This document shows, piece after piece, positions 8,172 through 21,527 of a DNA stretch of 64,000 nt. The position numbers and the translations under genes are program-made. The stretch is from Stramonita haemastoma (taxonomy: Eukaryota > Mollusca > Gastropoda > Neogastropoda > Muricidae), in NCBI GenBank assembly GCA_030674155.1, contig CM060318.1, positions 67,831,221 through 67,895,220 of the forward strand. Reading direction: 5' to 3'. A model generated the notes under the pieces. It made no database searches. It was not told where the DNA came from and worked only from the letters and a program-made list of their open reading frames with translations. The stretch's first letter is position 1. Every line of letters starts with the position of its first letter.

Positions 8172-10862
8172 GTATGTCTCGTAGCCTGGCTTCTCTCCCT
8201 TGCTTGTTGCTGTGGTCAGATTTTGGAGGGCTTTTTGAAAATCTATATATTATCTGTGTTTGTAGTGATGTGGAGAACAGATTGTCATTTTACTTTTTGT
8301 CTTATTCATAGGAGTTATTACATACACTTTCGTTTTGATGTGGAAAGTAGATGGATATATATCATACTGTATTTTTGTTCATTGCAATTATCAGTAATCC
8401 TTGTAAACTTCTGTTTACGTTGGATCAGCTTAGTGTGGCATATTACTCAAGCATAACTTTGAAGTAGATGTGATTTATCCAGATCATACCCTTTGTTTTC
8501 TAACCTCACTTGGCAATACGTAATTGTTTTCAGTTGCACTCCTAATGAACATTATGAACAATAACATAAACTGTTTTAAACTAACAGAAACATATATTTT
8601 TTTCTTTCCGTGGTTCTTTTTTAAATTCTTTTTTGTGCTCTTCATTGTAACTATGTGAGAGTGAATTGTGAAATGCCATTGTTGATCAGTGGATTATGAG
8701 TTTTTCTGCCCCTCTGCGCTTTGACGGTGGATAGATTGGATTGTAGTTTATTTGTTTACCATGCAGTGTTAGTGTTTGTACCTGCTTTTTTACTTATGCC
8801 AGTCTTTGGGATTTGTGAATTTTAGTACCTTTGTATTGGGTACCTAGTCATTTCTGTAGCCACAATGCTTTTATAGTTCAAGACAAAAGTTTTGGGGAAA
8901 CATGAAGGGATGGCCTCTGGCGAGGACCACAGTTTTAGTTTTAAGTAATGTTTGGTAGTGCAGAGGGATCATAGGTGTGCCTTATATATAATGCAGATTA
9001 TTTACTTTTAAGGGCTACATGAAGTCTTAAATTATACTGATGAAGGTAAAATAAAAAAAATCAGATCCATAGAAATTAGTTTGGGAAAAGAAGTATATCC
9101 ATTAGATAAAAAATCAGTTCTAAGATTTCCACTTCTGTTCATTAGAGTTTGTTTCATTATTGTCAGGCATAAATACTATTTTTCATGTTTTTTTGTTTTT
9201 TTACAGTCCATATGAGCATTTGGAGAAAGTGCTTGTGATAGGATTTAAAAAAACCTCAAATGCTCATCTACGGAGGTTTGAAGCGAGACTTAGCATACTC
9301 TAGGGCGGAGACAGTCCTCACATTCAGTTACAGGTTAAAGATCCAACTCAAAAGTCACTTTACTCGTGAAAGTGGAAGACATATCAAAAGTGGGAAGTGG
9401 AGGATGAATAAAAGTAATTCTAATGAGTGAAAAATTATAAAGTACGTTTTCCCTCAGTTCCTTGACAGTGATGATGGCGGTAATACTAGTGATATCCCAT
9501 ATAGTTTTGAGATGTTATTTTCAGCTTTTTCAGAGTGTCAATGTGTGTTGAATATTTTGAATACACTAATCCACTTTATCTGCCAAGATAGGTAGGTGTG
9601 TACCAAATGGTCTGTCCTGTCCTTTATGTTTTGGTATCAACCAGAACTGAGAGGGTCATACTCCTGTAGTTCTGGGGATGAATTTTGGGCAGAACTCACG
9701 ATTGTGAGAGGATGATTTTCGACCGTAAGTTGAGTCTCTTATTTTAGGCACTGGCACAGATAGGTGTTGTTTGAAATTAAATGCTGATTTAATTGAAGTT
9801 GCAGTTGTTCATGTTATAGTCTTTCGCTGAATGCAATTCCAAGTATTGGGTACAACTGTACAGAGGTCACTTGGAAGGGGTGTGTAACCTGCAGTTTGGT
9901 GTGTGTGTGTGTGTGTGTGTACATGTGTGCAGGTGTGTATGTGTATACATGTCTAATGTGTCTGTATGCAAATAGTGTATTAGTATACATGTGTGTGCAT
10001 GGTGAACACATTTTTATGAGGTACATTTCCACAGACAAACATTCAGATTTGTGTAGAATCACCAAAGCTTCAGTAAGTCTTGAGATGTTAACATTCCAAA
10101 TTTGTTACAATGCGAAACATACCTTACCATACAGTTATACCAGAAAAGAAACCTGTAGGTATCTTTAGCTAAGCGAAGAAGCGGCAGGTGCAAAGAGTTC
10201 AGCCTTGTTTTAAACTGTCTTGTTTGTGTGTGCATATGGTTTTTCAGAGGACACATTTCAGTGTTCAGAAGAAGCTGTCCCCCTGGCCTCCAGTAAGATT
10301 TCAAAACCCACACTTTGCAGTCCAACGCTCAAAACATGCTGTGCACGTAGACATAACTGCTAGCGTAGGCTACAGACAATTATGCTACTTCCTTGTAAAT
10401 GCTAAAAAATTTTCTAAAATTGTGGGTGCGGGTGTGTTTGTGCATGAGCTTTGTTTTTCAGGGATTCAGAGATTGATTCACAGTTTTTATTCAGATAATG
10501 ACCATTGCCCCTGTGTGAGAGAGAGAGAGAGAGAGAGTGTGGAGAGTGTGGAGTGAGGAGAAGGGAGAAAATGAGTTTTGTTTATGACCTTGTTTCAATC
10601 CAAGGTGATTTATAATCAAAGTAAAGATCCTCTGACTTGGAAAAGAATGAAAGGTCAAAACTAAGAGAAACAGAGGAAGGACAGTCAGTGATAACTTAAC
10701 TCCAGTAGAAAATAGAGTTTTAAAAAGCTTTTTTTTTTTATATAGAACATGATGATTTTTTGTGTGTGAGTTGCACAGAGAACTAAGAAAACAGTAAATA
10801 AAAGCCAGAAATATCTCATAGACAGAAAACAGTAAGGACTCTTGATTGCTTTGAATGTATTT

Positions 10863-11078
10863 AGGAATGAGCTGAGCTAAATGTGTTTATGAATGATCCG
10901 ATTTGAATGTGTTTATATGAATGATGTGAGCTGAATGTGTTTATCAATGATTTTAGCTGAATGTATAGATTTATGAATAATCTAAGCTGAATGTATTTAG
11001 GAATGATTTGATTTGAATGTGTTTATGAATGATGTGAGCTGAATGTGTTTAAGAATGATATGAGCTGAATGTTCGGAT
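10863..11078. repeat. Degenerate minisatellite, about 26-30 bp unit
   Basis: About seven or eight units of the form GAGCTGAATGTGTTTATGAA + TGATGT, with variants of the linker (ATTTGAATG, TTAGCTGAATG). Unit length varies with small indels. Confidence 0.8.
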
Positions 11079-11442
11079 AAGGAGAAATTTGTTTCTATAA
11101 AGCTTTCGGCTGTATTGCTAGTTATTGTTTCAGGTTTCAAAGCTTCAAAATGTTTCTTTTCTTCACTTTTGCTCTGTTTTGTTTAAGGATGAGAAGTCGG
11201 TTATGTTTCATTCTTTCTTCGAACATCATTGTTACCAGTGTGGTTTTTCAAAAGAGTAGTCTTGAAAAGATAGGAAGGACAGGTGTTTGGCTTTTTACAG
11301 TCTCACAACATTACCCTTCCCTTTCCTCTGATATCCAAATTCCCTCCTCCCCCCTCCATTCTCCCCCCTCCATTCTCCCCCCTTCCCTTCCATCACCAGT
11401 CCATAGTCACTCTTTCCCATTCCCTTCACTTCAGAAAGAACT

Positions 11443-11463
11443 CTGTGTGTGTGGTGTGTGTGT

Positions 11464-11524
<61 letters not shown>

Positions 11525-11529
11525 TGTGG

Positions 11530-11584
<55 letters not shown>
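11443..11584. repeat. (TG)n microsatellite, interrupted
   Basis: TG repeat with TGG and GTGAG interruptions. Dipeptide-repeat frames on both strands here are artefacts. Confidence 0.95.
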
Positions 11585-11585
<1 letters not shown>

Positions 11586-13363
11586 CTCTGAGTGTGTGTG
11601 TGCATAAGTGCGCACATGTATTTTTGAGTGCAAGTGGGCTGTTGTATTGGTTGGTGTGTGTGGACATAGCTGAATAGTGAGGGGTTGGTATATATATACA
11701 CATAGATGGGGTGATGTAACATAGTGTGACTTGCTTCTCTGCACACAGGCCATAACTGTTGACTTTGGCCTCCGCTCGCTTACAACTCTCAGTGCCTAAG
11801 GCTCTCCTGTGGGATTGAGGTTTGATTCCCCACTTGCACCCCTTTTTTTTTTTTTTTTGGTGGTCCACTGTGGTGGCGTGCCTGTTTGGTTGGTGGTGTG
11901 GGTTGCTTTGTGATTGAGGCATGACTTCCTGACCCTGTTCTGTTGTTAAACTGAAAGTCTTGTGTTGGGTGTTCTCACAGCAGCCACCCCCAGCATTTTG
12001 GCGTGTCTTGTGATTATATAACAATGAATGCCACATGGATCTATTCTAATCTTTTATTCTTTTATAAAAACACCGGTGTGGTGAATAATCAATTGACGTA
12101 CTGAACCCCACCACCCACCCTTAGTGTTGTCCTGGAATTGCATTCAGCTTACCGTACTGTCAGCTAGGCATGTGCCAAAGGTCTGGGAGGGAGCATGGGG
12201 TGAGGTATTATTATCATGGAGTCTGATCTGTAGTTGTGTTGTGGGCGCTGCCCCGTGTCCCTGATTGCTCCTGCTGTCAGCCAGCTGCTCATTGATATAA
12301 ACGCTGGGATCACTCAGTAGGGTTGTGATGTTCTGTGGATATTTTTGTATGATACGTATGTAGACACCATATTTAGTGTAACACTGACATGTATGTATGC
12401 TACATATATTCATACCATCCTTTATAAATACATTAAGGACTTAAGTAACATCCTTCTCATTGTCCCAGTTTCCATGTTTTATATATTGGTTTACTGCATT
12501 GTACACATAGGTAGTCTGTATTGCTATTACAGGTTATATATAATCGACAAAATGTATTATTCCATCTAGGCAAACATCTTCCCCAGTAGTTACTGTTGTA
12601 TCCTATGGGACTTCTAGTACAAAGCTATTTAATATATATTTACATGAGGCAGGCATGCATTGTATCAATCTACTGTATCAATTTATGGGTGTAGTTCAGT
12701 GCAGTAGATGTTTACTTGCCTTGTTATACTGTTTTACTGAACTTACATACTCTCAAGGAAATATCGTAATCTGAACTAAATGTAGTTGAACTTATAATGG
12801 TATCCTTGGCTTTTTCAATTGGTCATCATTTATTTTGTATGACTGACTGTAATGTAGAAGACAGAGGCAAAAACTGTAGATTGTTTTAGGGCAAAAAGCC
12901 TCTACATTTCAGTAGTGGCTCTGTTCTGTGAATAATACGGATCATTTGGTGGATTGTTGTGCTCTTGTTGTTTTTGACTGTTGTGTCTTTTCATTAAAAA
13001 AAAGAAAAATAGAATAGACCTTTCTTGTTGTGGTGGTGATCCTCATGTGTGTGTCCTGTGTGCTGTCGTGTTCAGAAGTGTTCAAAGCACACCTCCCCCC
13101 CCCCTCTCTGTATCCGTTCATCTTTCAACCTTTGCAGATGCTGCCAAAGTGCTCACATCCAGGTCATTTATTTTGCTGGGGTAAACTTTTTTCATCTTAC
13201 CATTTTTTGTTCTCTCCCATTGGTGTCGTCCGTCACTGTCTAGACATAGCGGTCACCTGGCAGGCCTCTGCCTGGGGAGGCAGGTGTCATGAGTTTGGTC
13301 TGCATGTGTTGTGGCCTGTCATAGTCTGCCTGCCTACCTCTTCCAGTGCCTGTCTCTGCTCTG

Positions 13364-13377
13364 TGTGTGTGTGTGTG

Positions 13378-13425
<48 letters not shown>
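13364..13425. repeat. (TG)n microsatellite
   Basis: TG repeat that ends three bases before a SINE-B copy, at the position of the SINE's 3' tail. Confidence 0.9.
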
Positions 13426-13426
<1 letters not shown>

Positions 13427-13427
13427 T

Positions 13428-13959
<532 letters not shown>

Positions 13960-15310
13960 GCATACATCTGTGATTGTGTTTCTGGTCTTGTGTATGTTTT
14001 GGGTGTGTATTTTGGCATGGACAAAGGCCTGAGAAGGCATTGTTTTTTGTAAAAGAAGTTTTTTTTGTTGGTTATTTATTTTCTTTTTGGGGGAGATGTT
14101 TTGTTTTAAGTTTTTAGGGGTTTGCTTTTTTGTGGCGTTGGGGTAATGAGAAAAAAGCCTGTTTTTAAAAAAAGACCTGCTAATGGTATACATTAAAAAA
14201 AAAATTTCTTTCATCTGTATGATAGAGTGTATGTTTTTTTATTTATTTATTGCTTGCTTGTAGACCTGTCTAGAGCTTGCGTGTGCCATGTTTATTTGCA
14301 GCCAGTGGTCCGTTCCTTGATTTGGATTTTGTCTTCATCCTTTTTATCACCCGTTGGTTTTCCCCAGTTTGCTTTGTTTGTTTTTTTTTTTTTTCAGATG
14401 CAGGTAATTTCTAAAGTGTTTTTTGATTTCCTACTGGAGGTACAGAGAAAACAGTTGGGATTGAGAACATTGACAAAATCTCTTAGAATTAACATCTTGT
14501 TTTTGAATTATTGCAGATATAGTTCTATACTTATATAAATGGGGGTTTGGTTTACTAAATGATTTTGACTAAAGTTTACCAAATGGTTTTTTGAATTTTC
14601 AAATTTTTTCTACTAAACATTAAACTTTTTTTTATGTAACTGTTGTGTGTATGCATGTGTGCACATTTTGTGCATGTGAGGGTTTTGACATTGTTCTAGT
14701 TTTTTCTTGTTTTGTGTGTGTGTGCGTGTGTCAGTGTGTGTGTGTGTGTGTGCGTGCATGCGTGCGTGTGTGTGCGCGCACGTGCACTAAGAACTGTCAC
14801 CAATAAGATTTCATTTTCAAACAGGTTCAGTTAATATATTTTTCAAAATCATTTTTATTCCATTAGATGTTTGAAAAATACAGTTCTTGGCATTTTGTTG
14901 ATTCTGTGTCATTTTTCTAAAACGAAGTATAAGTCCTATCTGTGTTTGCGATATGTACACTATTATTTTCACTGCTGGTGTTTTCACTCTGTTTGGTTGA
15001 TTGATTTTTGTTGCTGCTAGTGTTTTTGTTTGTTTGTTGTTGTTTTTTAAAGCTGCTTAATTGCCTATATAAGTGTGCATCATTCTGTTCATTTGAGATT
15101 GAATATTCAAGTTTGGTTGTTTTTTTTCATGATCTACTGGAAACTTAGACTGTTTCGGCATCTTGTGTAGCAAAGGGGTAATCTTTTACATTTGTGACAG
15201 CTGTGTTTCTCATTCCATGATGATGATATATTTTGCTCAAAGTAATAACATGACAGGTCATATTCAACAGCAAAATAATGGGACTTACAGAGAGAGACAG
15301 ACAGACAGAG

Positions 15311-15313
<3 letters not shown>

Positions 15314-15349
<36 letters not shown>
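15314..15349 (+). repeat. Poly-G run of 36 bases
   Basis: Uninterrupted G36 preceded by a GACA/GAGA tract. Such a run can form G-quadruplexes and is hard to sequence, so its length is uncertain. Confidence 0.9.
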
Positions 15350-15350
<1 letters not shown>

Positions 15351-17214
15351 GAACAGCATAGCAGCATAGGAAGATGAAGTGACCCAGACTAAAAGTGCAG
15401 ATTTCAGTGTCATTGTTGTGGCAGCTGTTCACCCTGTCATGCTTCTTTGCAAACAGATTGTAGAGAGTAGCTCACTTTATGAGTATTTTTCTGTTTTTTC
15501 CCCAATCATGTATTCACCTTTTCTAAACAATATTTTAGTGAATAGGAGGAAAAAGCCAGAAGGCAAAACGTAAAAAAGATGTTCAGATTGTTTGTATAAT
15601 GCAGTTTTTAATACTTTATGTGAAATCAGTTGGAGATAAAACAAAAATGTGCAGAGTGTATGAATTAATGTATTTTTGACTCTTTGATGTTTTTGTGTGG
15701 ATTTTTTCCTTTGTAGTTTTTTCTATCCTTTTGCTCCGATGTGTGATCATTTCTGACAAATTGTTTTGGTGACATCATTGATCAATTCGGATTAGCACTT
15801 AACGTGTAAACAGATTGATTTTGCCATTGGATTATAGTTCAAAATAAGGCTGTTGTTTTTGTTTTCTCCAAAGTTAAAAAGAAATGTATACAGCATTATC
15901 AACAACTTTACCAAAAATGTGACCACCTACTTCATGGTGATAAGTAATAGATAAATATTAACAAACAACAGATAATGAATTATCTAAAGAGTAATGAAAT
16001 GTAATTCTATGCCTTGCTCTTTATCCTGTTCCTTAATGGCAACTTGCATTCTTTCATACATTTATTCACAGTATCATTCATTCATGTGCAGAGTGTACGT
16101 GTCTTGCTTATCAGCCACAAATTACAGCTCCTGCTTTGTTGAGAAATGGTTGCTGCCTTATTTATTTATTATCAAAGGTTCAGGGTAGAAATGATTGGCC
16201 CTACATTCCCTGTCCTCCTGTTCAGCAGTCATGTAGGGCTTTCAGTCTGTTATTGCTTTGTGTTCTTTTCATGCAGTGTTGTTATCTGCTTATGTAAATG
16301 TTCATTTATTCTGTTGAAGAGTCATGTTGAAACAAAGCGTACATATGTAGTAGTAAGATTTTTTCATCTTAAGAAAAAAAATCTGTTACAAAGACAGTAA
16401 ATGAATTGCAGACATAAGGTTATTGTTGTGAGTGAGCAGTGATGATAATAATTGGCTCAATGGCTTTTCATTAAAACAATTTGTGGCAGTATTCAAGCAG
16501 CTGCAACAGTGATAGCAGATGATAATTAACTTTGATTAGCATTGAAGACAGTATCACATTAATGGTAGTATAGTAAATTGTAATGGAGATGTTGAGATCA
16601 GAAGTGTTGCCTATTAGTATAACTGCTGATTATTTGTTTTGAAACTGAAAAAAAACCTGTGGAATTATTTTTTTATATATATATCTGTAATCAAAAAGCA
16701 AAAAGAAAACAAAAGAAAAAATTCTTATAAAGTTCTGTATGATATTTGTAATGGAAACAAAGCAGTTTTTAAGAAGCATAAGATTTGCTATAAAAACTTT
16801 TTCTTCCATTACTTTTTTTAGTGCTTGAAAATTGTTTTGGGTTTTTTAAAACTTCCTCATGAAATGCATTTTTGAGTCAAATATTGTTTTGTTTGTTTCT
16901 TTTAACCCCAAGTGTTAAAAAAAATAACTAATGAAATCATGGACAAAATATTAGGGCATACTCTTATTCCATACTGGGAGATATTGCCCAAACCAGATTC
17001 TGATTTTATCATTTGGCATTTATGTTCATAATTGTTTGGCAGTTAAAGCAGTTCACAGCCTCGTACAGAGTGGCTTAAAGCACATTCACCGGCTGTCAGC
17101 TCCATCCAACAGTCTTTTCAGTCGTCGTGAATTTAACAAAGAAAGACATCAAAATCAAAGGGAAAGAAGGACAAGACAAAAACGCCATGCAAGCAGAGCC
17201 TACCTCCCTGTTTC

Positions 17215-17500
17215 AGTCAGTGGATGGGTGGTCTAAAGATGACCTATCTGTCTGGAAAGTGAGAAGTCCTGGTTTGATCCCATTTGAGCCCCAACTCCTA
17301 CCCACCCATCCACTACACCTGGAATGGTGGTCTGGGTGCTAATCCTTCAGATGAGATGATAAACAAGGCCCTGTGTTCACAAATTTTGTGCATATAGAAC
17401 CTTCAGCAACAGGAGTCGTTTCTGGCAAATTCTGCTAAAAAAAAGATTATACTTATTATTCTCAAAGGAAAATAAAAACATGTAGACAGGAAAATCCCCC
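17215..17500 (+). mobile_element. SINE-D, diverged copy
   Basis: It contains the SINE-D block GGTGGTCTGGGTGCTA with a following TTC-AGATGA-A step, as at 32815-32845, and then GGCAAATTCTGCTAAAAAA. The tRNA-like B box survives as a degenerate TGGTTTGATCCCA near 17270. It is old and indel-rich. Confidence 0.65.
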
Positions 17501-18785
17501 CACCCCCAAAAAAAAAAGAAAAGAAAAGAAAAAAAAGAAGACAAAACAGGATATCCAGATTAAAGAAAAAATCAAGCAGGCTGTTATTACTGATTTAAGC
17601 TGGCTGTTAGATGTTTGCTTGGTTTTCTAGCTGTTCATGCTTGTAGTTTCTTTTTGCTACAGATCTACATACATTTTTTCAGTATTTCTAAGCATTTTCA
17701 GAAATGGGTGTCAGAGTTATCTGCTGCTACATCTTTTCCATGGAATTTCCAAAAGGGAGTTTTTAAGAATCTCTTGCAAAAATGAATAATATATTCAGTA
17801 GAGACTTTACTCGTTTGTTGTCAATCAATGTTGGAAACATGTTGTTATCACTGTATGTTATGAAAGTACCTTTTCAACTTAAAAACTGTTGTAGACTAAT
17901 CTAACAGGGATGGTGTTGTTTTCCATTGTTTTCCTCATTTTAGAATAAAGAAATAACTTTATGTAAAACATAGCCTTTAACAGAACTTAAAGTCACTTGC
18001 CTTTTAATGTAGAATCCATCTTGGAATAATTTTAATATCTATTTTTTTAGATTCTGTCAGAGACTGTTTTTACAAGATTATAATATTGAGACAAAAAGAT
18101 TATGCAAGAAAACTTTGAAAAATAATGTGAATGCTTTTTCGTAATGTCTCTTTCACTCATCTTTTCTCAAGGTAACTCTGATACCTGTGTGCTATAGTTA
18201 TGCTATGAAAAAGTCTGAAGTTTTTGCCTTTTTGTCGTTGTTAGATAGCTGCCAGAATTTTCGCGAATTATTGCTGTTTGCAAAGCTTTCAGATTTAGAA
18301 GTAGCAATCTGTGCTTTTTTTTGGCAATCTTTTGCCTAATGTTGAAATGTCTGCTAGTTAGTTGCTGCTGTGTTCTGTGTAGGTGTGAATGCTGATCAGT
18401 GTGTGAGACTGAGAGGTGGTCCTGTCAGATTTCCATTTATGAATATGAGTAATGACTAATGTGTGAATCTCCTATGTTTTCAGCAAACATTGATGTGATT
18501 AGTGTTTTGTGTGTAAGTTCATATGGTAAACTTGTGTCTCATCGACTCTTGTTCATGAATCTATCTGTCACACTTTTCATACTTCAGTACAAAGATGCCT
18601 GGGGGGAAAATTCCAGTACATACATTCATGTAGAAATGAAGCAATGCCTCTTTCTGAACAGTTAACCATTAACTATGATAGAGTAGTAGTGTAGAGGAAT
18701 CATCAGTGTGATGTGATGTATAGCTGTCAAACAGCGGTGATAACAGCAGGTGATAACAGCGGTGATGTGTATGTGTTTTTGACAG

Positions 18786-18887
18786 CGGCTGCGGAGGAGG
18801 AGGAAGATGAGAACCTGATGATCGAGTGGTTCCAGCTGGTCACTGAGAAAACGAGCTCGTCCGCAAGGAGTGTGACCTCGTCTACAT
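18786..18887 (+). CDS. MICALL: MICAL-like protein, second bMERB exon (one-base deletion)
   Basis: After acceptor TTTTTGACAG the exon codes AAEEEEDENLMIEWFQLVTEK, matching the bMERB core E-x-x-L-[ML]-x-E-W-F-x-L-V-x-E-K-N. The next bases contain a run of four A (18848-18851). As written the frame then turns to a Ser/Thr-rich nonsense sequence. The alternative frame gives ELVRKECDLVYM, exactly what bMERB domains have after E-K-N. One missing A in the run restores the frame. The donor is GTGAGT at 18888, splitting the Met codon, which the exon at 20463 completes. This is the clearest single indel in the gene. Confidence 0.92.
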
Positions 18888-18922
18888 GTGAGTCCTCTCT
18901 TTCACTATCTGTCTCTTTGTTT

Positions 18923-18953
<31 letters not shown>

Positions 18954-19329
18954 TCTTCTCTCTCTCTCTGTCTCTGTCTCTTGTCTCTCTCTCTCGCCTC
19001 CTTTTATCTCGCCTGTTTTTGCACTTACACAGTTTCCAAAGGAACACAGTCACTTCTGGCTGCTTTTAATAAGAAACAAAGTAGTGGGACAGGTAAACAG
19101 AAACAACAAAAAGAAAGGGTGGGAAAATTATGTCTGAAATTTTTTTGGCCATTCATGGAAAATGGTGAGACAGTAAAAGTCTGCAAGTTGTTGTCAAAAT
19201 GTTGTTGGTTATTTGCCAAATCTTCATATAGTTAAAAAAGTTAAAACATAAAAAAAAGGGGGGGGGGGGGGGGGGTTTGCAGGGACTGGGGAACAATTTG
19301 CTGGTAATTGTGAAAATATAACTGGGCAT

Positions 19330-19500
19330 GAGTTTGAGTCTCCTGTGTTTGTTGAAAGGATCTTTCCTTCCGGGGAGTTAACACCAGTAGTGGCTTTGTT
19401 CCCTGTGAATTATTTCAGATGATGCTATAAACCAAAGTCCTGTGTGTGAACTCATGCAGAATATTCTGCGCTTATGTTAACCTCCCATCCACTTTTTGAA
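19330..19500 (+). mobile_element. SINE-B, old diverged copy
   Basis: It shows GGGGAGTTAACACCAGTAGT, GATGATGCTATAAACCAAAG, CATGCAGAATATTCTGCGC and a weak ATGTTAACC end, matching the central part of SINE-B on the + strand. Confidence 0.55.
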
Positions 19501-19674
19501 GAGCAGTACTTGAGTCAGTTGTGGGATGGAATACACAAACATATCCAGCATGCACCCTGTCACCTGAAGAGGGCTGTGTTCTGCTAGGATCAACTCACCC
19601 TCAACGCACTCCCTGTAAACTCAGTGCGGTGTCAGCAATTTCTCAAGGAGTTAAAGAAGAAGTCAAATTGTCAT

Positions 19675-19790
19675 CCCTGGAGTCGGAGTGCGGCTACCTT
19701 AATGGCAAGCAAAGAACAGTCAGTCACATACGCAAATTGCACCATTGTGACCATTGGAGCTCTAGCCGAGGAATGAAAAAGAAAAAAATC
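19675..19790 (+). mobile_element. SINE-A 3'-half fragment
   Basis: It carries AGTCGGAGTGCGGCTACCTT, CACATACGCAAATTGCACCA and GGAGCTCTAGCCGAGGAA, the characteristic end of SINE-A. Confidence 0.8.
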
Positions 19791-19984
19791 AATTCTCAAA
19801 ATTTGCTGGTAATGACAAAGGTAAGAAATTAGTGATGATCAAAACTGGAGATTATGACTAGAATCGGGTGGTGTGCTCCCTGTCTGGCATGAAAGTTTAA
19901 ATGCGGTGAGGAGGGTCACAGTATGTGTATGAATGATGTGTGTGGGAACACTTTGATTTGCTCTTGTGTTGTATCAATGCCTGA

Positions 19985-20320
19985 GTATAAACAGTGGTTG
20001 ACTTCAGTCCCATGGGACTATATAAAGTCTTTGGTTTGAATCTTGGCTGCATCTGGTGAATGGAGGGTCAACTTCAAGTTCAGACCTGTCAGTGCATTTG
20101 TTTCCTTTGTGTACATTATATACACATGCAGAAGATCAAATATGTATGTTAAAGATCCTGTAATTCATGTCAGTGTTTGGTGGGTTATGGAAACATGAAT
20201 ATACCCATCATATATCCTCGGAGTTGGAATGTGGCAACCATGGTGGGCAAAAACAGTCACATACGCAAAATCTCACCATTGGTAAACCTCAGAGCTCTAG
20301 CCAAGGAACAAGAGAAAAAA
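19985..20320 (+). mobile_element. SINE-A, near full-length
   Basis: A decayed tRNA-like head (CAGTCCCATGGGA and a B-box-like TGGTTTGAATCTTGGCTGC) is followed by TCAACTTCAAGTTCAGACCT, CATGCAGAAGATC, TTCATGTCAGTGTTTGGTGG and AGAGCTCTAGCCAAGGAAC, as in the copies at 33603 and 58151. Confidence 0.85.
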
Positions 20321-20462
20321 TCTATTATTATTATTACTATCATCATCATTTTTTCATTTTTGTCATTATAGTTATCACTATTACCGGTACTATGAGGGTT
20401 GGGGAACCATTGTGATTGTCAGTGTTTTAATGTGTTGTTTTATGAGCTCGTGGTGTTGTCAG

Positions 20463-20537
20463 GTCCCGAGAACAAGACCTGGAGGATGAACAGAGTCAGA
20501 TCGAGTCCCAGCTTCACTACCTCCTCTCCAAAGATGG
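20463..20537 (+). CDS. MICALL: MICAL-like protein, third bMERB exon
   Basis: The first base completes the Met codon from the previous exon; the exon then codes SREQDLEDEQSQIESQLHYL and LSKD. This fits the bMERB second helix (L-x-x-[QE]-x-x-[DE]-L-E-x-[EQ]-x-x-x-[IL]-x-x-[EQ]-L-R-x-L-[LM]). The acceptor is TTGTCAG and the donor GTGGGT. It leaves one base that the next exon completes as Val. No indel is seen. Confidence 0.92.
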
Positions 20538-21131
20538 TGGGTAGACAGGCTGGTCATTTTCACTGCAAAGAGTCTGTCTAGTTTTGCTGTGTTTCATTCT
20601 GTCTCTGTCTGTCTGTCTCTCTCTTGTCTGTCTGTCTCTGTCTGTCTGTCTGTCTGTCTCTGTCTGTCTTTCTCTGTCTGTGTATGTGTGTATCTCTCTC
20701 TCTTTCTGTGCATTCTTTACCAGGAGGAATACACATTGCCTGGTCATCTCCTGTGCTTATTGAGATAATATTTTGAGGATATGTTCCTAAAATTCATTCT
20801 GTATTTCATTTAATATCAGTCCTTCCACTGTAAAAAAAAAAAAAAAAAAAAGAAGAGGAAAAAATGTTGTTAGACTTTGAGTTTGGCTAGTTTTCTTTTT
20901 TTCACTGTTGGAAGATATTGTTGTGGTCAGCTTCTACATCCTCATTTTCAGTAACTCTTCAATTCGATCACTGATCGTCAGTCATTTCTTTTTCTGTGTT
21001 ACTGTTCCTCTCTTGTCTGTGCTTAATTTGTGTATTTTAAAGATTTGATCTGTTTGACATGTCTTCACACAATGTATGCATTGATAAATCAGCCTGAGGT
21101 CAGGTTTTTCATGCAGAGCATGTTTGTGCAG
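20538..21131 (+). other. Intron with (GTCT)n array
   Basis: It runs from GTGGGT to GTTTGTGCAG. An imperfect (GTCT)n/(CT)n array lies at about 20595-20705 and an A run at 20832-20852. Nothing else is recognised. Confidence 0.7.
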
Positions 21132-21246
21132 TGAACGACAAGTCGTTTGAGGAGCGGGAAGAGGAAGAGTACCTGATTGATCGCAAAGTGCAAATCGTCA
21201 ATCAGCGCAACTCCATCGTGGATAGTATCGATGAAGACAGACTGAG
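21132..21246 (+). CDS. MICALL: MICAL-like protein, fourth bMERB exon
   Basis: The exon codes VNDKSFEEREEEEYLIDRKV and then QIVNQRNSIVDSIDEDRLR, with split codons at both ends that fit the neighbours. This is the end of the bMERB coiled coil: L-[LI]-x-x-[KL]-[LV]-x-[IV]-V-x-x-R-[ND]-x-[IL]-[VI]-x-x-[LI]-[DE]-E-D-R-L-R. This part carries the C-terminal, high-affinity Rab site in characterised bMERB domains. The acceptor is TTTGTGCAG and the donor GTGAGA. No indel is seen. Confidence 0.93.
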
Positions 21247-21527
21247 GTGAGACTTTTGGGGAACAACGAAACTTTTATCCTGAACCATATTGATGTTGTA
21301 TTGCGTTTTTATACTATATCCCAGATTTTTTTTCCTTGATGTATATGTTATGTTTGTTTTAGTGTCTTTTTGTTGTTGTTTTTTGGTATGGCTGGTTGGT
21401 TAATTTTTTTTTATGGATAAAAGAGTTTACTGGCATTTAGGTTAGCATTTTGGCAGAAGTTGCTGGCATCTTTCTTCAGCAGACATTACAAACTCTCAAC
21501 AAAGTTGTCTTCTCAGTTTAAATGGGG

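Larger units (their letters stand above)
18888..20462 (+). other. Intron with (CT)n, G run and SINE copies
   Basis: It starts GTGAGT, almost immediately followed by (CT)n at about 18927-18995. A G run lies at 19258-19276. SINE-B and SINE-A copies are listed separately. It ends GTTGTCAG. Confidence 0.7.

Noticed and set aside
11150..11753. Long His-Thr and Cys-Val repeat frames (also at 13615-14214, 22815-23112, 44634-45041, 60165-61450)
   Set aside because: They are translations of TG/CA microsatellites, which are open on several frames and both strands by composition alone.
12144..12413. An 89-codon minus-strand frame inside the long MICALL intron
   Set aside because: No family is recognised, there are no flanking splice sites, and composition resembles the surrounding intron.
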